This document shows, one piece after another, positions 1-9,109 of a DNA stretch of 36,600 bases. Origin of the DNA: an uncultured Erysipelotrichaceae bacterium (GTDB taxonomy: Bacteria; Bacillota_I; Bacilli_A; RFN20; CAG-826); the NCBI GenBank assembly GCA_946183085.1, contig CAMGZU010000007.1, forward strand, positions 1-36,600, read 5' to 3'. The notes under the pieces were generated by a model. The model made no database searches and was not told where the DNA came from. It saw only the letters and a program-made list of their open reading frames with translations. How positions within the stretch are numbered: position 1 is the stretch's first letter; every line of letters starts with the position of its first letter. Position numbers and translations under genes: made by a program.

Positions 1-289
1 GCTCGTCGAAGATCATGAGGCTCGTCTTCCCCTTCAGGTACCCCATGAAGCTGGACACGGCCAGCTTCGGGGGTATCCGCACAAGCATGTGTATGTGGTC
101 GGGCATCGCGTGGGCCTCGACTATGTCGACCCCCTTGTACATGCAGCACCTCCGTATGTACTTCCCGATGTCGCTCCTGAGCTTGGCGTAGATCGCCTTC
201 CTCCGGTACTTCGGTGTGAACACTATGTGGTACTTGCAGTCCCACTTCGTGTGCGAGAGGCTCGACACCTCGTCGTTCTTATGTGGCAT
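1..289 (-). mobile_element. tnpA: IS200/IS605-family transposase TnpA (HUH/Y1), 5' part only, truncated by the window edge
   Basis: Minus-strand translation from ATG at 289: MPHKNDEVSSLSHTKWDCKYHIVFTPKYRRKAIYAKLRSDIGKYIRRCCMYKGVDIVEAHAMPDHIHMLVRIPPKLAVSSFMGYLKGKTSLMIFDE. Contains the HIH (HUH) motif and the typical 'KYHIVFTPKYRRK' N-terminus. Absent from the ORF track because it has no stop inside the window. Confidence 0.95.
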
Positions 290-294
290 AATTG

Positions 295-357
295 AAAAGA
301 CCTCCGGGCATTCGAGGACAATTGGACGTTGCCATTGTATGCCCCCGGAGGTCTTTT
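295..357 (-). promoter_or_regulatory. Long hairpin upstream of tnpA that contains its Shine-Dalgarno (IS200-type leader structure)
   Basis: Inverted repeat AAAAGACCTCCGGGCA (295-310) / TGCCCCCGGAGGTCTTTT (340-357) with an inner stem ACAAT..ATTGT. On the minus strand GGAGGT (305-300) lies in the 3' arm, 10 nt before the ATG at 289. Confidence 0.8.
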
Positions 358-386
358 CGCATCAACGCCACCGCTTGTTCTGGTCA

Positions 387-403
387 CGCCCGCATAGCAG
401 GCG
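387..403 (-). repeat. Putative IS left-end subterminal hairpin
   Basis: Minus strand CGCCTGC-TAT-GCGGGCG: 7-bp stem including one G-T pair and a triloop, about 100 nt upstream of tnpA. The element boundary probably lies at about 405-420. Confidence 0.55.
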
Positions 404-437
404 GTTTTAAGTTGTCCCTTCGGTCCACATAAGAAAA

Positions 438-460
438 GCCCTAAGGTTTTTCCTTAGGGC
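438..460 (-). terminator. Rho-independent terminator after tRNA-Pro
   Basis: GCCCTAAGG (438-446) / CCTTAGGGC (452-460), perfect 9-bp stem followed on the minus strand by TTTTCTT. Confidence 0.85.
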
Positions 461-472
461 ATGCTTTTCAAG

Positions 473-549
473 TGGTCGGAACGATGGGACTTGAACCCAT
501 GACCTCCTGGTCCCGAACCAGGCGCACTACCAAGCTGTGCTACGTCCCG
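473..549 (-). tRNA. tRNA-Pro (anticodon CGG)
   Basis: Minus strand CGGGACGTAGCACAGCTTGGTAGTGCGCCTGGTTCGGGACCAGGAGGTCATGGGTTCAAGTCCCATCGTTCCGACCA. Acceptor CGGGACG/CGTTCCG, anticodon stem CCTGG/CCAGG with loop TTCGGGA, T loop GGTTCAAGT, encoded CCA. Confidence 0.93.
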
Positions 550-582
550 AATTCGCGTGGTTTTCAAAGCCGCGCGAGCGAT

Positions 583-611
583 AGTATATAACCCTTAGAA
601 ACCGAAATCAA
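583..611 (-). promoter_or_regulatory. Candidate promoter for tRNA-Pro overlapping the polC 3' end
   Basis: Minus strand TTGATT-N17-TATACT. The -35 hexamer lies inside the last polC codons and the polC stop lies in the spacer. Confidence 0.5.
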
Positions 612-3600
612 ACAAAGACATTTGATTCGTCTCGCCAAGGCCATCCAAAACGTGGAGCTCCGCCAAGGTGTTCACGGCCGTGTCGCCGATCGAGCAAGGC
701 GTCGGATGAGCGGGATCGGTGTCATCGAACTCCTTTTTGACGCGGTCTTTGAGGTCTCTCCGCGACAAGAAGTTGCCCTTCTTTCTCGCCTTCACGATGC
801 CGATGGCCGTGGAGGTTGGGAAGCCAGGGATGACCTTAAAGGGCGGGATGAGTTGCTTATTGGCCTCATCGATCACCCAATCCTCCACCGAGGACTTCAT
901 GAGGTCGATGTTGCCGATGTTGTAGCCGCGGTCCCTCATCTCCACCGCCGCCTGGAGGGCTTTGATGAGCTCCTTGTCCGTGTCTTTGAAGTCCGGATCG
1001 TTTTTGTGCTCATTGAGCCATTTGGTCCGTTCCACGAGCGCGTTGAAATCGCCATTCATCAGCTGGATGTCATATTTGTCGCAGCGCGTCGTGAAGTAGG
1101 TCGCGTAGAAGGCGAGCGGATGATAGATCTTGAACCAGCCCGCGCGGACCGCGCCGATAACGTAGGCGACGGCGTGCGCACGCGGGAATAGATATTGAAT
1201 CTTGCGGCAGGAGTCGAGATACCAATCAGGAACGCCTTTGGCAGCGAGCTCTGGGATCATCTTCTCGATCTTCTTCGCGTTGCAGCGGTCTTTGTTCTTA
1301 CGGACGGTCTCCATGAATTGGAAGGCCAAAGATGCATCGACGCCTTCATCAATGAGATAGTTCATGATGTCATCGCGGCATCCCACCACTTCCTGCAAGG
1401 TCTTGCCTTGCTTGACGACGAGGTCTTCGGCGTTGGAGTTCCAAACGTCCGTGCCATGGCTTAAGCCCGAGATGATCAAGAGGTCATTGAAGTCTTTTGG
1501 ATGCGCTTCTTCCAATAAGCCTTGGACGAAGGGCGTGCCGAATTCGGGGAGGGCTACCGCGCCGGTCTTAAACCCAAGTGGATTGCTCTTCATCTTCAAA
1601 GCGTCTGGCGAAGAGAAAAGCGAAAGCACGGCGGGGTCATCGCAAGGAATCTCATCCGCGACTTTGCCCAAATTGATGTTGGTCAACAAGCACTGCATGC
1701 GGAGAGCGACGGGGTCGACGTGGCCAAGCTCGTCAAGCTTCAAAACGCAGTCATGCATGCTCGCGAATTCGTAATGGGTCGTCAGCCATTCTGCCTCCGG
1801 ATCGTCTGCGGGGTGTTGGAAGGGGGTGAAATCAAAGATGTCCATGTCGGCCGGGATGACGACGATGCCGCCGGGATGTTGGCCCGTCGTGCGTTTGACA
1901 CCAGTGCAATGGGAGGCAAGATAAGCGGCATAGGCCCTTCTTTCTGGAGGAAGAGGCGCGCTGAGGATCTGCTTTTGGAGATCGATCGGCAAAGAGGGGT
2001 TCTTCTTCAGCTCTTCCTGAAGCTTTTGCTTCTGCAAGAAGCCTTTGACGTAACCGAAGGCGTTTTTCGTTTCGGCGGCCGCGATCGTCCCCGCGCGGAT
2101 GATGTGCGGCGAATGGACGAATTCGTGCTTCGCATAGCTCTCATTCTCTTCTTTGGTCGAAAGGAGCTCACGGGTATACAAATGGCCCCTGGCCTGATAG
2201 TCGGCCGGGAAGTTCAAGTCGATGTCAGGGACTTTTTCGGCGTGGAAGCCAAGGAAGACCTGGAACGGGATGGATTGGCCATCGCGCTTCATCTCTTCCC
2301 CGCATTCCGGGCACTTCTTCTTGGGGAGGTCGAAACCCGAACGGATGTTTTTGGTCTCAGGGCTATCGCTCGCCCATTCGAAATGATGGCAATGCGGGCA
2401 AAGGTAATGCGGCGCAAGCGGGTTGACCTCGGTGATCTTCGCCATGGTCGCGGCAAAAGAAGAGCCGACCGAGCCACGGGAGCCGATGAAGTAGCCATCT
2501 TCCGCGGCTTTCTTCACCAAAAGGTGGGCGATCCAATAGGTGACCGCGTAGCCGTTGCCGATGATACCTTGAAGCTCTTCTTCGAGGCGGTTGACGACTT
2601 TTTCGTCGGGATGCTCGCCATAAACCTCATGAAGGGTGTCGTAGCAAAGCTCACGGAGTTTCTCCGCCGAGCCAGGGAGGTTGGCGTCTGGCTTATAAAG
2701 CTTATCCTTCAAGATCTGAAGAGGCTCGCAAGCGTCCGCGATCTTGTTGGTGTTGGTGATGATGATCTCTTTGCATTTCTCTTCGGGCAGCCAGGTCATG
2801 AAGGAATCCATCATCTCCTGGGTGGAGCGGAAATGCTGATCGGGGTTGGGGAAGGGCGGTTTCTCCTTCCTTCTTTCCCTCATCAAAGGATGGACGGATT
2901 TGCCAAGGCCTTCCGCGGCGATGTAAATATCGCGGAAGATCTTGTCTTCCGGGTTCACGTAATGGCAATCGCCCGTCGCGCAGACCATCTTGCCCATCTT
3001 ATCTGCGGTATCGATGATTCTCCGCAAAACCTCGATCAATCGATCTTCGTTGAGCTTCTTCAAGTTGATGAGCCAAGAGTAGTTTTCCTTGGGTTGGACT
3101 TCGACGTAATCGTAGAAGGCCATCTCCTTCTCCAAAGACTCTTGGGTGCCGTTTAAGGCATTCTCAAAGATCAGGCCATTGAAGCAGGCCGAGCCCACGA
3201 AAAGATTGGCGCGATGCTCTTGCAAGAACTCGCGCGGGACTTTGGGAAGCGGCGGGTTGAAGCCCGAGGCGCCCGCCAAATAAGTCGTCTCGGATTCCGA
3301 GATGATCTTATAAAGGTCTCTTAAGCCTTCTTTGTTCTTCGCGATGACACAGACATGGTAAGTACGCATATGGCGGTAGAACCGCTGATCGTCGCTATGA
3401 AGGTTGGCAAGGTCGCTGATTAAGACATTCTCTTTGCCAAAATGCTTCTGAAGATAAGGCATCATCGCCATCCAGATCTGTCCAAGGACCCTCGCGTCAT
3501 AATCGGCGCGGTGGAAGCCATTGCCATTGCGTTTTTCTTCGCGGACGTTCAAACGGGTCGCTAAATGACCTTCGGCCATGGAGCCGGCCTCCGGGAAGAG

Positions 3601-5463
3601 GTAGTTTGCGACCGGAAGGGTATCGATGACGACGTTCTTGATTGGCTCATAGCCGCCTTGGGCCAAAACCCAATTCAAGAAAGGAACGTCGAAGACCGCG
3701 TTATGGGCGACAAGGACAGCATCCCCGATAAAGTCGTGAATGAGTTTCGCCGCTTTCGCCGCGTTCGGCGCGCCTCTTAGGTCATCTTCCGTGATGTGGT
3801 TGATCGCAAGAGCTTCTTTCGAATCGCTTAGATCCATCTCCGGATCGATGAAAAGCTGCATGGTCTTGCCTGGGAAGCCATTCTCGATGATGACGGCGCC
3901 GAATTCGATCGGGCGATCATAGGTATGGGAAAGACCCGTGGTTTCAAAGTCGAAGACGCAATAACGGGCTTGGGAGAGCGGCTGATCGGAGATGTTATTG
4001 AAGACAGGCTTTGGCTTATCGAACATGTAAAGCTCGCAGCCATAAAGCATCTTAAGCGGCTCACAATTGTGGCTACGTGCATACGATTTGTTGGCGCTTT
4101 CGGCGGGCGGGAAGCTTTGGATGACGCCATGGTCGGTGACGGCCAAAGCCTTCATGCCAAAGCGTTGGGCGGTCGCAATGTAATCTTCGATATCGCCTAG
4201 ACCATCCATCGTCGACATCTTGGTGTGCAGATGGAGCTCGACGCGCTTCTCGGGATAAGGATCCTGTCTTTTTTCTTTCGGCGGCAGCAGATCCGCGTAA
4301 TGGATGTTGATCTGCTTCTCGTTGTTGAACCTCGAGATTTCGATCGCACCCCGAATACGCACACGGCTTCCGACCTTAAGTTTCTTCACGTCTTCTTCTT
4401 TGAAGGAACGGCCGATGAAGATGACGCCATAGATGGCGTTCTCGCCATCCTCTAAGCCGATGGTATAGATCGGGTTGCGTCTTGTCGTGCGGACCTCAAC
4501 AGAGAAGATGTTGCAGTCGATGTCTAGGTGCGCGCCCATATTGAGGGCGAAAAGCGGCGAGATGGCGTCGTAGGGTTTGTAGTTCCCCCTTTGACGTGCC
4601 TTCTGCCTTCTTCTTTCCTCGATCATGAGCTCTTCGTTTTTCTTCATTTCCTCGATGAGCTCTTCTTGGGCTTTGCGGAGGGCTTCTTCGTTTTCTTCTT
4701 CGCGGGCTTGGATTTCGCTCGGGGCTTCTTGCTCCATGGGTTCTTCTTCGAAATCCTCGTCACGGTCCGCGTCAAAAGAAGGCGCGAGCTCCTCCGGGAT
4801 ATCGTCTTCTTTTGGGGATACTTCCTGTTTGGGCTCTTCTTTGGCCTCAGCTTTTTCTTCTTTGATTTCCGGCTTAGGCTCTTCTTTCGGAGCTTCCTTG
4901 GCTTTTGGAGTGGGTTCCACGTCTGGAATGCCATCCGCTTTGGGGGTGATCACTTCCTCTTTGATGGGGGCGACCATGAAAGGATCGTCCTCGAGGGTTT
5001 TGTCGACTTCTTCGACGCTCGGGATGGCGACTTCGCCCACCACCTCAAAGTTGTAGTTCAAGAAGTTCAGGAAGCTCTTAAGGTCACGGATTTCCCTTTT
5101 GTGCTCCGCCATCTCTTCTTTGGAGGAGAAGGAAAGCACGATCGCCTTCTTTTGGGCGCTCACCTTATAGATGGCGGGCTTCCGATAATTGGAAAGATGC
5201 CAGCCTTCGAGTAAGGCGATCGCGTCTTTGACGGTCGGCTCGTTCTTATAGGAGAAGCGGAGGGAATAACCATAATTGATGTTGCCTAAGGCCGTCTGGA
5301 ATTCATCCAAATCCTCATAAGACCAAGGGGCCTCTTTGACAATTTCGAACTGCCAATGGTCGGGACGGAAGGGATCTCTCCCGATCAAATCGAAATCAAG
5401 GTCGAACCGTTCAGGGTTTTCGATCTTGATGGAGGTAAGGAAGCGTAACATCTTTTGGTTCAT
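595..5463 (-). CDS. polC: DNA polymerase III alpha subunit, Gram-positive PolC type
   Basis: 1622 aa. PHP motif (RVELHLHTKMSTMDG...TDHG), embedded DEDD 3'-5' exonuclease (CVFDFETTG...HNAVFD...HRADYDAR), catalytic PDIDLNF, zinc-binding CPHCHHF...CPECG. ATGA overlap with rseP. Confidence 0.98.
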   Translation of the reverse strand: MNQKMLRFLTSIKIENPERFDLDFDLIGRDPFRPDHWQFEIVKEAPWSYEDLDEFQTALGNINYGYSLRFSYKNEPTVKDAIALLEGWHLSNYRKPAIYKVSAQKKAIVLSFSSKEEMAEHKREIRDLKSFLNFLNYNFEVVGEVAIPSVEEVDKTLEDDPFMVAPIKEEVITPKADGIPDVEPTPKAKEAPKEEPKPEIKEEKAEAKEEPKQEVSPKEDDIPEELAPSFDADRDEDFEEEPMEQEAPSEIQAREEENEEALRKAQEELIEEMKKNEELMIEERRRQKARQRGNYKPYDAISPLFALNMGAHLDIDCNIFSVEVRTTRRNPIYTIGLEDGENAIYGVIFIGRSFKEEDVKKLKVGSRVRIRGAIEISRFNNEKQINIHYADLLPPKEKRQDPYPEKRVELHLHTKMSTMDGLGDIEDYIATAQRFGMKALAVTDHGVIQSFPPAESANKSYARSHNCEPLKMLYGCELYMFDKPKPVFNNISDQPLSQARYCVFDFETTGLSHTYDRPIEFGAVIIENGFPGKTMQLFIDPEMDLSDSKEALAINHITEDDLRGAPNAAKAAKLIHDFIGDAVLVAHNAVFDVPFLNWVLAQGGYEPIKNVVIDTLPVANYLFPEAGSMAEGHLATRLNVREEKRNGNGFHRADYDARVLGQIWMAMMPYLQKHFGKENVLISDLANLHSDDQRFYRHMRTYHVCVIAKNKEGLRDLYKIISESETTYLAGASGFNPPLPKVPREFLQEHRANLFVGSACFNGLIFENALNGTQESLEKEMAFYDYVEVQPKENYSWLINLKKLNEDRLIEVLRRIIDTADKMGKMVCATGDCHYVNPEDKIFRDIYIAAEGLGKSVHPLMRERRKEKPPFPNPDQHFRSTQEMMDSFMTWLPEEKCKEIIITNTNKIADACEPLQILKDKLYKPDANLPGSAEKLRELCYDTLHEVYGEHPDEKVVNRLEEELQGIIGNGYAVTYWIAHLLVKKAAEDGYFIGSRGSVGSSFAATMAKITEVNPLAPHYLCPHCHHFEWASDSPETKNIRSGFDLPKKKCPECGEEMKRDGQSIPFQVFLGFHAEKVPDIDLNFPADYQARGHLYTRELLSTKEENESYAKHEFVHSPHIIRAGTIAAAETKNAFGYVKGFLQKQKLQEELKKNPSLPIDLQKQILSAPLPPERRAYAAYLASHCTGVKRTTGQHPGGIVVIPADMDIFDFTPFQHPADDPEAEWLTTHYEFASMHDCVLKLDELGHVDPVALRMQCLLTNINLGKVADEIPCDDPAVLSLFSSPDALKMKSNPLGFKTGAVALPEFGTPFVQGLLEEAHPKDFNDLLIISGLSHGTDVWNSNAEDLVVKQGKTLQEVVGCRDDIMNYLIDEGVDASLAFQFMETVRKNKDRCNAKKIEKMIPELAAKGVPDWYLDSCRKIQYLFPRAHAVAYVIGAVRAGWFKIYHPLAFYATYFTTRCDKYDIQLMNGDFNALVERTKWLNEHKNDPDFKDTDKELIKALQAAVEMRDRGYNIGNIDLMKSSVEDWVIDEANKQLIPPFKVIPGFPTSTAIGIVKARKKGNFLSRRDLKDRVKKEFDDTDPAHPTPCSIGDTAVNTLAELHVLDGLGETNQMSLFDFGF

Positions 5464-6872
5464 ACAACTAACCCCACGATGTCTTTGATGACGATGACGA
5501 TGGCCAAGACGATCAAGATGCCAAAGCCGATCATGTTGGCGATGCCTTTGGCTTTTTCTGGCATCTTCTTATGGGAGATGGTCTCAAAGGCGACCACCAA
5601 GATTTGCCAGCCATCTAGGCCAGGGAAAGGCAGCAAATTGAAGAAAGCCAAGTTGATGGAAATCAATCCGGCATAGAGGAAGAGCAACGAAGCCCCGCCC
5701 ATGCTCATGACGGTCCCGATCTCCGCGGTCATGCCGATGATGCCGGTGACGTTGGATAATCCTTGGGTGAAGATCGAGGCAAAGCCTTGGACGATCGCCC
5801 CGCTTGCCCATGGGACATAATGGGCCCAGGAAGCCCAAGCATCGTTCCAGGAGTTCTTTTCGCCGATCGCCTTCATGGTGAGGCCGATGTCTTTCCAAGC
5901 GCCCGGATTCGAGCTGATCTTGGTTTGGACGATCAAGCGGTTCGCATAGGCTTTGTTAAAGACTTCTTGCACGCTCATCTCAGGCGTGCGGACGCCATAG
6001 ATCGGGAGATTGATCAAGTCGAGGTCAATCGAATAGTGGTCGTCTTTCGTGAGATTTTGGACTTGGAAGCGGCCCGAAGCCGAGAAATCGATCTCATAAG
6101 GATAGAAGCCATCCATCGTGTCGCTGCGAGAAATTAGACCACCCGTTGCATTTCTTTTTAATGCATAGAGGGTGATATCGCCCGTAAAGGAATGGTCATT
6201 GGTTAAGCCACTCGGGTTATAGACAGCAGCGTATTCGCCATAAAGGGCGCCCGTCCCGTCATACATCTTGACCTCGCCATCTAGAAGCGAATAGCTATCC
6301 TCGATGGTGACGCCCAAGAAGAGGGCGTAATCTTTGGCTTCGTATTTGGTGCCGCCTTCTACTGGCGTAGCGGCATCGAAATAGGATTTGTATTCGCCTT
6401 CCGAGAAAGAGATCGGGCAGGTCGCGCCATTTAAGACGACGGAGCCACTGCTATTGGTCACCGAATAGGAATAGCCACGGTAATACCAAGTGAAAGCGGA
6501 GACGGCGACGAAGATGAGGACAAGGCCAAGAACATAGTTCACGGTGACACCAGCCACCATGATGAGGATCTTCTGCCACCACTTCTTGCTTTCCAAGGAA
6601 CGTTCTTTGGGCGGGAGTTCCATGCCCTCGGGCGCGGCGCCTTCTTCGCCATACATGGAGACATAGCCTCCAAGCGGGATGGCGCGCATTGTGAAATAGG
6701 TTTCGCCGTTTTTGCGTTTCTTATGAAGAAAGGCGGGGCCAAAGCCAATCGAATACTCGAAGCAATAAACGCGGAAAAGCTTTGCCATGGCAAGGTGGCC
6801 CGCTTCGTGAAGCGAGATCAACACGCCAAGCATAACGAGCATGATTAAGATGTTCAGGATCGTCTGCAGCAT
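5460..6872 (-). CDS. rseP: Site-2 protease family membrane metalloprotease (RseP/RasP)
   Basis: 470 aa. N-terminal HEAGH zinc motif in a TM helix, C-terminal NLLPFPGLDGWQI, conserved position between dxr and polC. Confidence 0.9.
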   Translation of the reverse strand: MLQTILNILIMLVMLGVLISLHEAGHLAMAKLFRVYCFEYSIGFGPAFLHKKRKNGETYFTMRAIPLGGYVSMYGEEGAAPEGMELPPKERSLESKKWWQKILIMVAGVTVNYVLGLVLIFVAVSAFTWYYRGYSYSVTNSSGSVVLNGATCPISFSEGEYKSYFDAATPVEGGTKYEAKDYALFLGVTIEDSYSLLDGEVKMYDGTGALYGEYAAVYNPSGLTNDHSFTGDITLYALKRNATGGLISRSDTMDGFYPYEIDFSASGRFQVQNLTKDDHYSIDLDLINLPIYGVRTPEMSVQEVFNKAYANRLIVQTKISSNPGAWKDIGLTMKAIGEKNSWNDAWASWAHYVPWASGAIVQGFASIFTQGLSNVTGIIGMTAEIGTVMSMGGASLLFLYAGLISINLAFFNLLPFPGLDGWQILVVAFETISHKKMPEKAKGIANMIGFGILIVLAIVIVIKDIVGLVV

Positions 6873-8030
6873 TTATCGTTTCCTTTCGAATCGTTGTTGG
6901 AGGTAATGCCGCGTAAGGGCATCTAAGGTGAGGATTTGCCGGAGCGAGGGCTCGCCGCCGTCATAGGGGATGTTGGCCAAAGCCTTCTCCACTTCTTTCT
7001 CGATGGACAAGAAGGGGATCTTTCCTTCCAAGAAGGCGTACACCGCCATCTCGTTCGCGGCATTTAGGATGGTCGTTAAGTCCCCGCCTTTTTGATAGGC
7101 GTTCACCGCGATCATCGGCGCGGGATAACGATGGGGGTCATATTTATGGAAGTGATAGGGTCCAAGCTCGCTTAATTTGTGGACGCGCTTTAACTCAAAC
7201 TCCACGTGGGTCTCGTGTAAGGCGTAGGCGATCGGGCCATGCATATCGGGGACCGAGACGTCCGCCAACAAGGTGCCGTCTTTGAGTTTGAGAAGCGAAT
7301 GCACGTGGCTTTCGTCGTGCATCAAGATCTCGATCTTCTCGATGGGGTAATCAAAGAGGACCATCGCCTCAATGACCTCAAACCCCTTATTCATCATCGT
7401 CGCGGAGTCGATGGTGATCTTTGCCCCCATGCTCCAAGTCGGATGGGCGAGAGCCATTTCGGGCGTCACCTGAGCGAGCTCTTCGCGTTTCAAGTTACGG
7501 AAGGAACCACCGCTCGCGGTGATCAAGATCTTTTCCACTTCTTCGGGCTTGACCCGTGAGAGCAACTTGGCTATCGCGACGTGCTCCGAATCGATCGGAT
7601 AGAGCTTTCCATGCCCTTCTTTCAAAAGCTTTTTGATGATCCGCCCGCCAACGACGAGGGATTCTTTGTTGGCAAGGGCCAAGATCTTGTCCTGACGAAG
7701 GACGGTGATGGAGGGAACAAGGCCCGCGAAGCCAACAAGGGCGTTGACCGCCATATCGTAATCGGCCTCTTCGCAGATCTGCCGCAACCCCTCATCCCCG
7801 AAATAGAAATGGATGCTGGGGTATTGGGCCTTTAAGACGTCATAGTCGGATTCCTTCTGGACGCAGATGTGGCTAACCGAAGGGAAGGACAGCAAAATAT
7901 CCGGGATAATCTCCACCCGTTTGCCTACGCTGAAGGACGTAAGGAGGAAGGATTTTGGGTCGCCCTTAAGAATGTCGAGCGATTGGCTTCCGATCGAACC
8001 CGAAGCCCCGAGCAAAAGGATCTTGCGCAT
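6873..8030 (-). CDS. dxr: 1-deoxy-D-xylulose 5-phosphate reductoisomerase
   Basis: 385 aa. N-terminal GASGSIGSQSLD nucleotide-binding motif, ALANKESLVVGG, SEHVAIAKLL, ITASGGSFR, AHPTWSMGAKITIDSATMMNKGFEVIEA. Confidence 0.97.
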   Translation of the reverse strand: MRKILLLGASGSIGSQSLDILKGDPKSFLLTSFSVGKRVEIIPDILLSFPSVSHICVQKESDYDVLKAQYPSIHFYFGDEGLRQICEEADYDMAVNALVGFAGLVPSITVLRQDKILALANKESLVVGGRIIKKLLKEGHGKLYPIDSEHVAIAKLLSRVKPEEVEKILITASGGSFRNLKREELAQVTPEMALAHPTWSMGAKITIDSATMMNKGFEVIEAMVLFDYPIEKIEILMHDESHVHSLLKLKDGTLLADVSVPDMHGPIAYALHETHVEFELKRVHKLSELGPYHFHKYDPHRYPAPMIAVNAYQKGGDLTTILNAANEMAVYAFLEGKIPFLSIEKEVEKALANIPYDGGEPSLRQILTLDALTRHYLQQRFERKR

Positions 8031-8035
8031 ATCGC

Positions 8036-9109
8036 TTAATGAATCAAACCGCTGAAATAGAGGAAGGTCATGACGACCGTGGCTAAGCCAAGTAGGCCAA
8101 AGAGAGCGCTGTCGATGCGGTCCAAGATCCCGCCATGCGGCCCAAGGAGATGACTGTAGTCCTTGAAATTGAAATGGCGTTTGACCATCGAGAAGCTAAG
8201 ATCGCCAAGCACGCCATATAAAGGCAGCAAGATGGCGGCGATCACGATCATGTACCAATGCTCCATGTCGAAGACGCCGGCGAGCATCGGGGATCCTAGG
8301 TGCGAGCAAATGAGCCCAAACGCCGCGCCGAAAGCCGCGCCGAAGACCCAGCCGGAGAAGAATCCCTCCCAGGTCTTCTTCGGAGAGACCCGCGGCGCCA
8401 TCTTATGCTTGCCGAAAAGCATGCCGCCCAAATAGGCGAAGGTGTCATTCATGTAGATGGTAACGGCCAAGAAAACGATGAGTTCAATCGATTGCCAATA
8501 ATCGAAGAAGCCAGAATCGCCGATCGGCCGCGCGTCTTGGATGAAAGGGACGTAACGGAGGTAAAGGGCGGCTTGTAAGCCTAGCCCCACCATCCAAAGC
8601 ATCAAGAAGATATAGGTGATGTCGGAGAAGGTGAAATTCTTTAAGGCGATCGAGAGGAAAAAGAAGACCGCAATCATGATCGCCATCCAAATGGGCGAAA
8701 CGTAAAGCGAATTGGTGTGGCGTGCCAAATCGGGCATAAAATGCTCGCCGGAAAGACGGGCGGCGAAGAAAGCGTCGACGTTATCCTTGGCGATCGCCCA
8801 ATAGACGATGCCCGCCATGAAGACATAGCAGACAATCGCCAAATACCATGGGATCTTCTTCTGAACCGCGCAGAGGATCTCGTGGGTGGCGCCGATGAAG
8901 ACCAAGGAGATGAAGGCGAACCACACCCACCCGCCAAAGATGAGGGCGGGAAGCAAAACGGCGATCATCGCAACCGCATAAATGGTGCGTAAAAGCAGTG
9001 ATTTCTTCGCCTTTGTCGAGACCTCATTCACTTCGATGAGGCCAACTTTATGGGTGCGTCGCTCCTCTTCTTGGGGCACGGGCGTTTCTTTTTTCGTTTC
9101 CTCACTCAT
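8036..9109 (-). CDS. cdsA: Phosphatidate cytidylyltransferase
   Basis: 357 aa polytopic protein with C-terminal CdsA signature (NDTFAYLGGMLFGKHKMAPRVSPKKTWEGFFSG...GDLSFSMVKRHFNFKDYSHLLGPHGGILDRIDS). Confidence 0.96.
   Translation of the reverse strand: MSEETKKETPVPQEEERRTHKVGLIEVNEVSTKAKKSLLLRTIYAVAMIAVLLPALIFGGWVWFAFISLVFIGATHEILCAVQKKIPWYLAIVCYVFMAGIVYWAIAKDNVDAFFAARLSGEHFMPDLARHTNSLYVSPIWMAIMIAVFFFLSIALKNFTFSDITYIFLMLWMVGLGLQAALYLRYVPFIQDARPIGDSGFFDYWQSIELIVFLAVTIYMNDTFAYLGGMLFGKHKMAPRVSPKKTWEGFFSGWVFGAAFGAAFGLICSHLGSPMLAGVFDMEHWYMIVIAAILLPLYGVLGDLSFSMVKRHFNFKDYSHLLGPHGGILDRIDSALFGLLGLATVVMTFLYFSGLIH

Noticed and set aside
89-410. Two short plus-strand ORFs (89-295, 216-410)
   Set aside because: They lie antisense to tnpA and its leader hairpin. 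The real coding strand here is minus.
1522-3156. 544-aa plus-strand ORF antisense to polC (and other long antisense ORFs in 622-5214)
   Set aside because: Lies entirely antisense to well-supported polC. Composition is explained by polC codon bias on the opposite strand, with no recognisable domain or RBS.
4528-5214. 228-aa Phe/Leu-rich plus-strand ORF resembling a hydrophobic protein
   Set aside because: Mirror image of the Glu/Lys-rich PolC linker (GAA/AAG codons read antisense as TTC/CTT), so an artefact.
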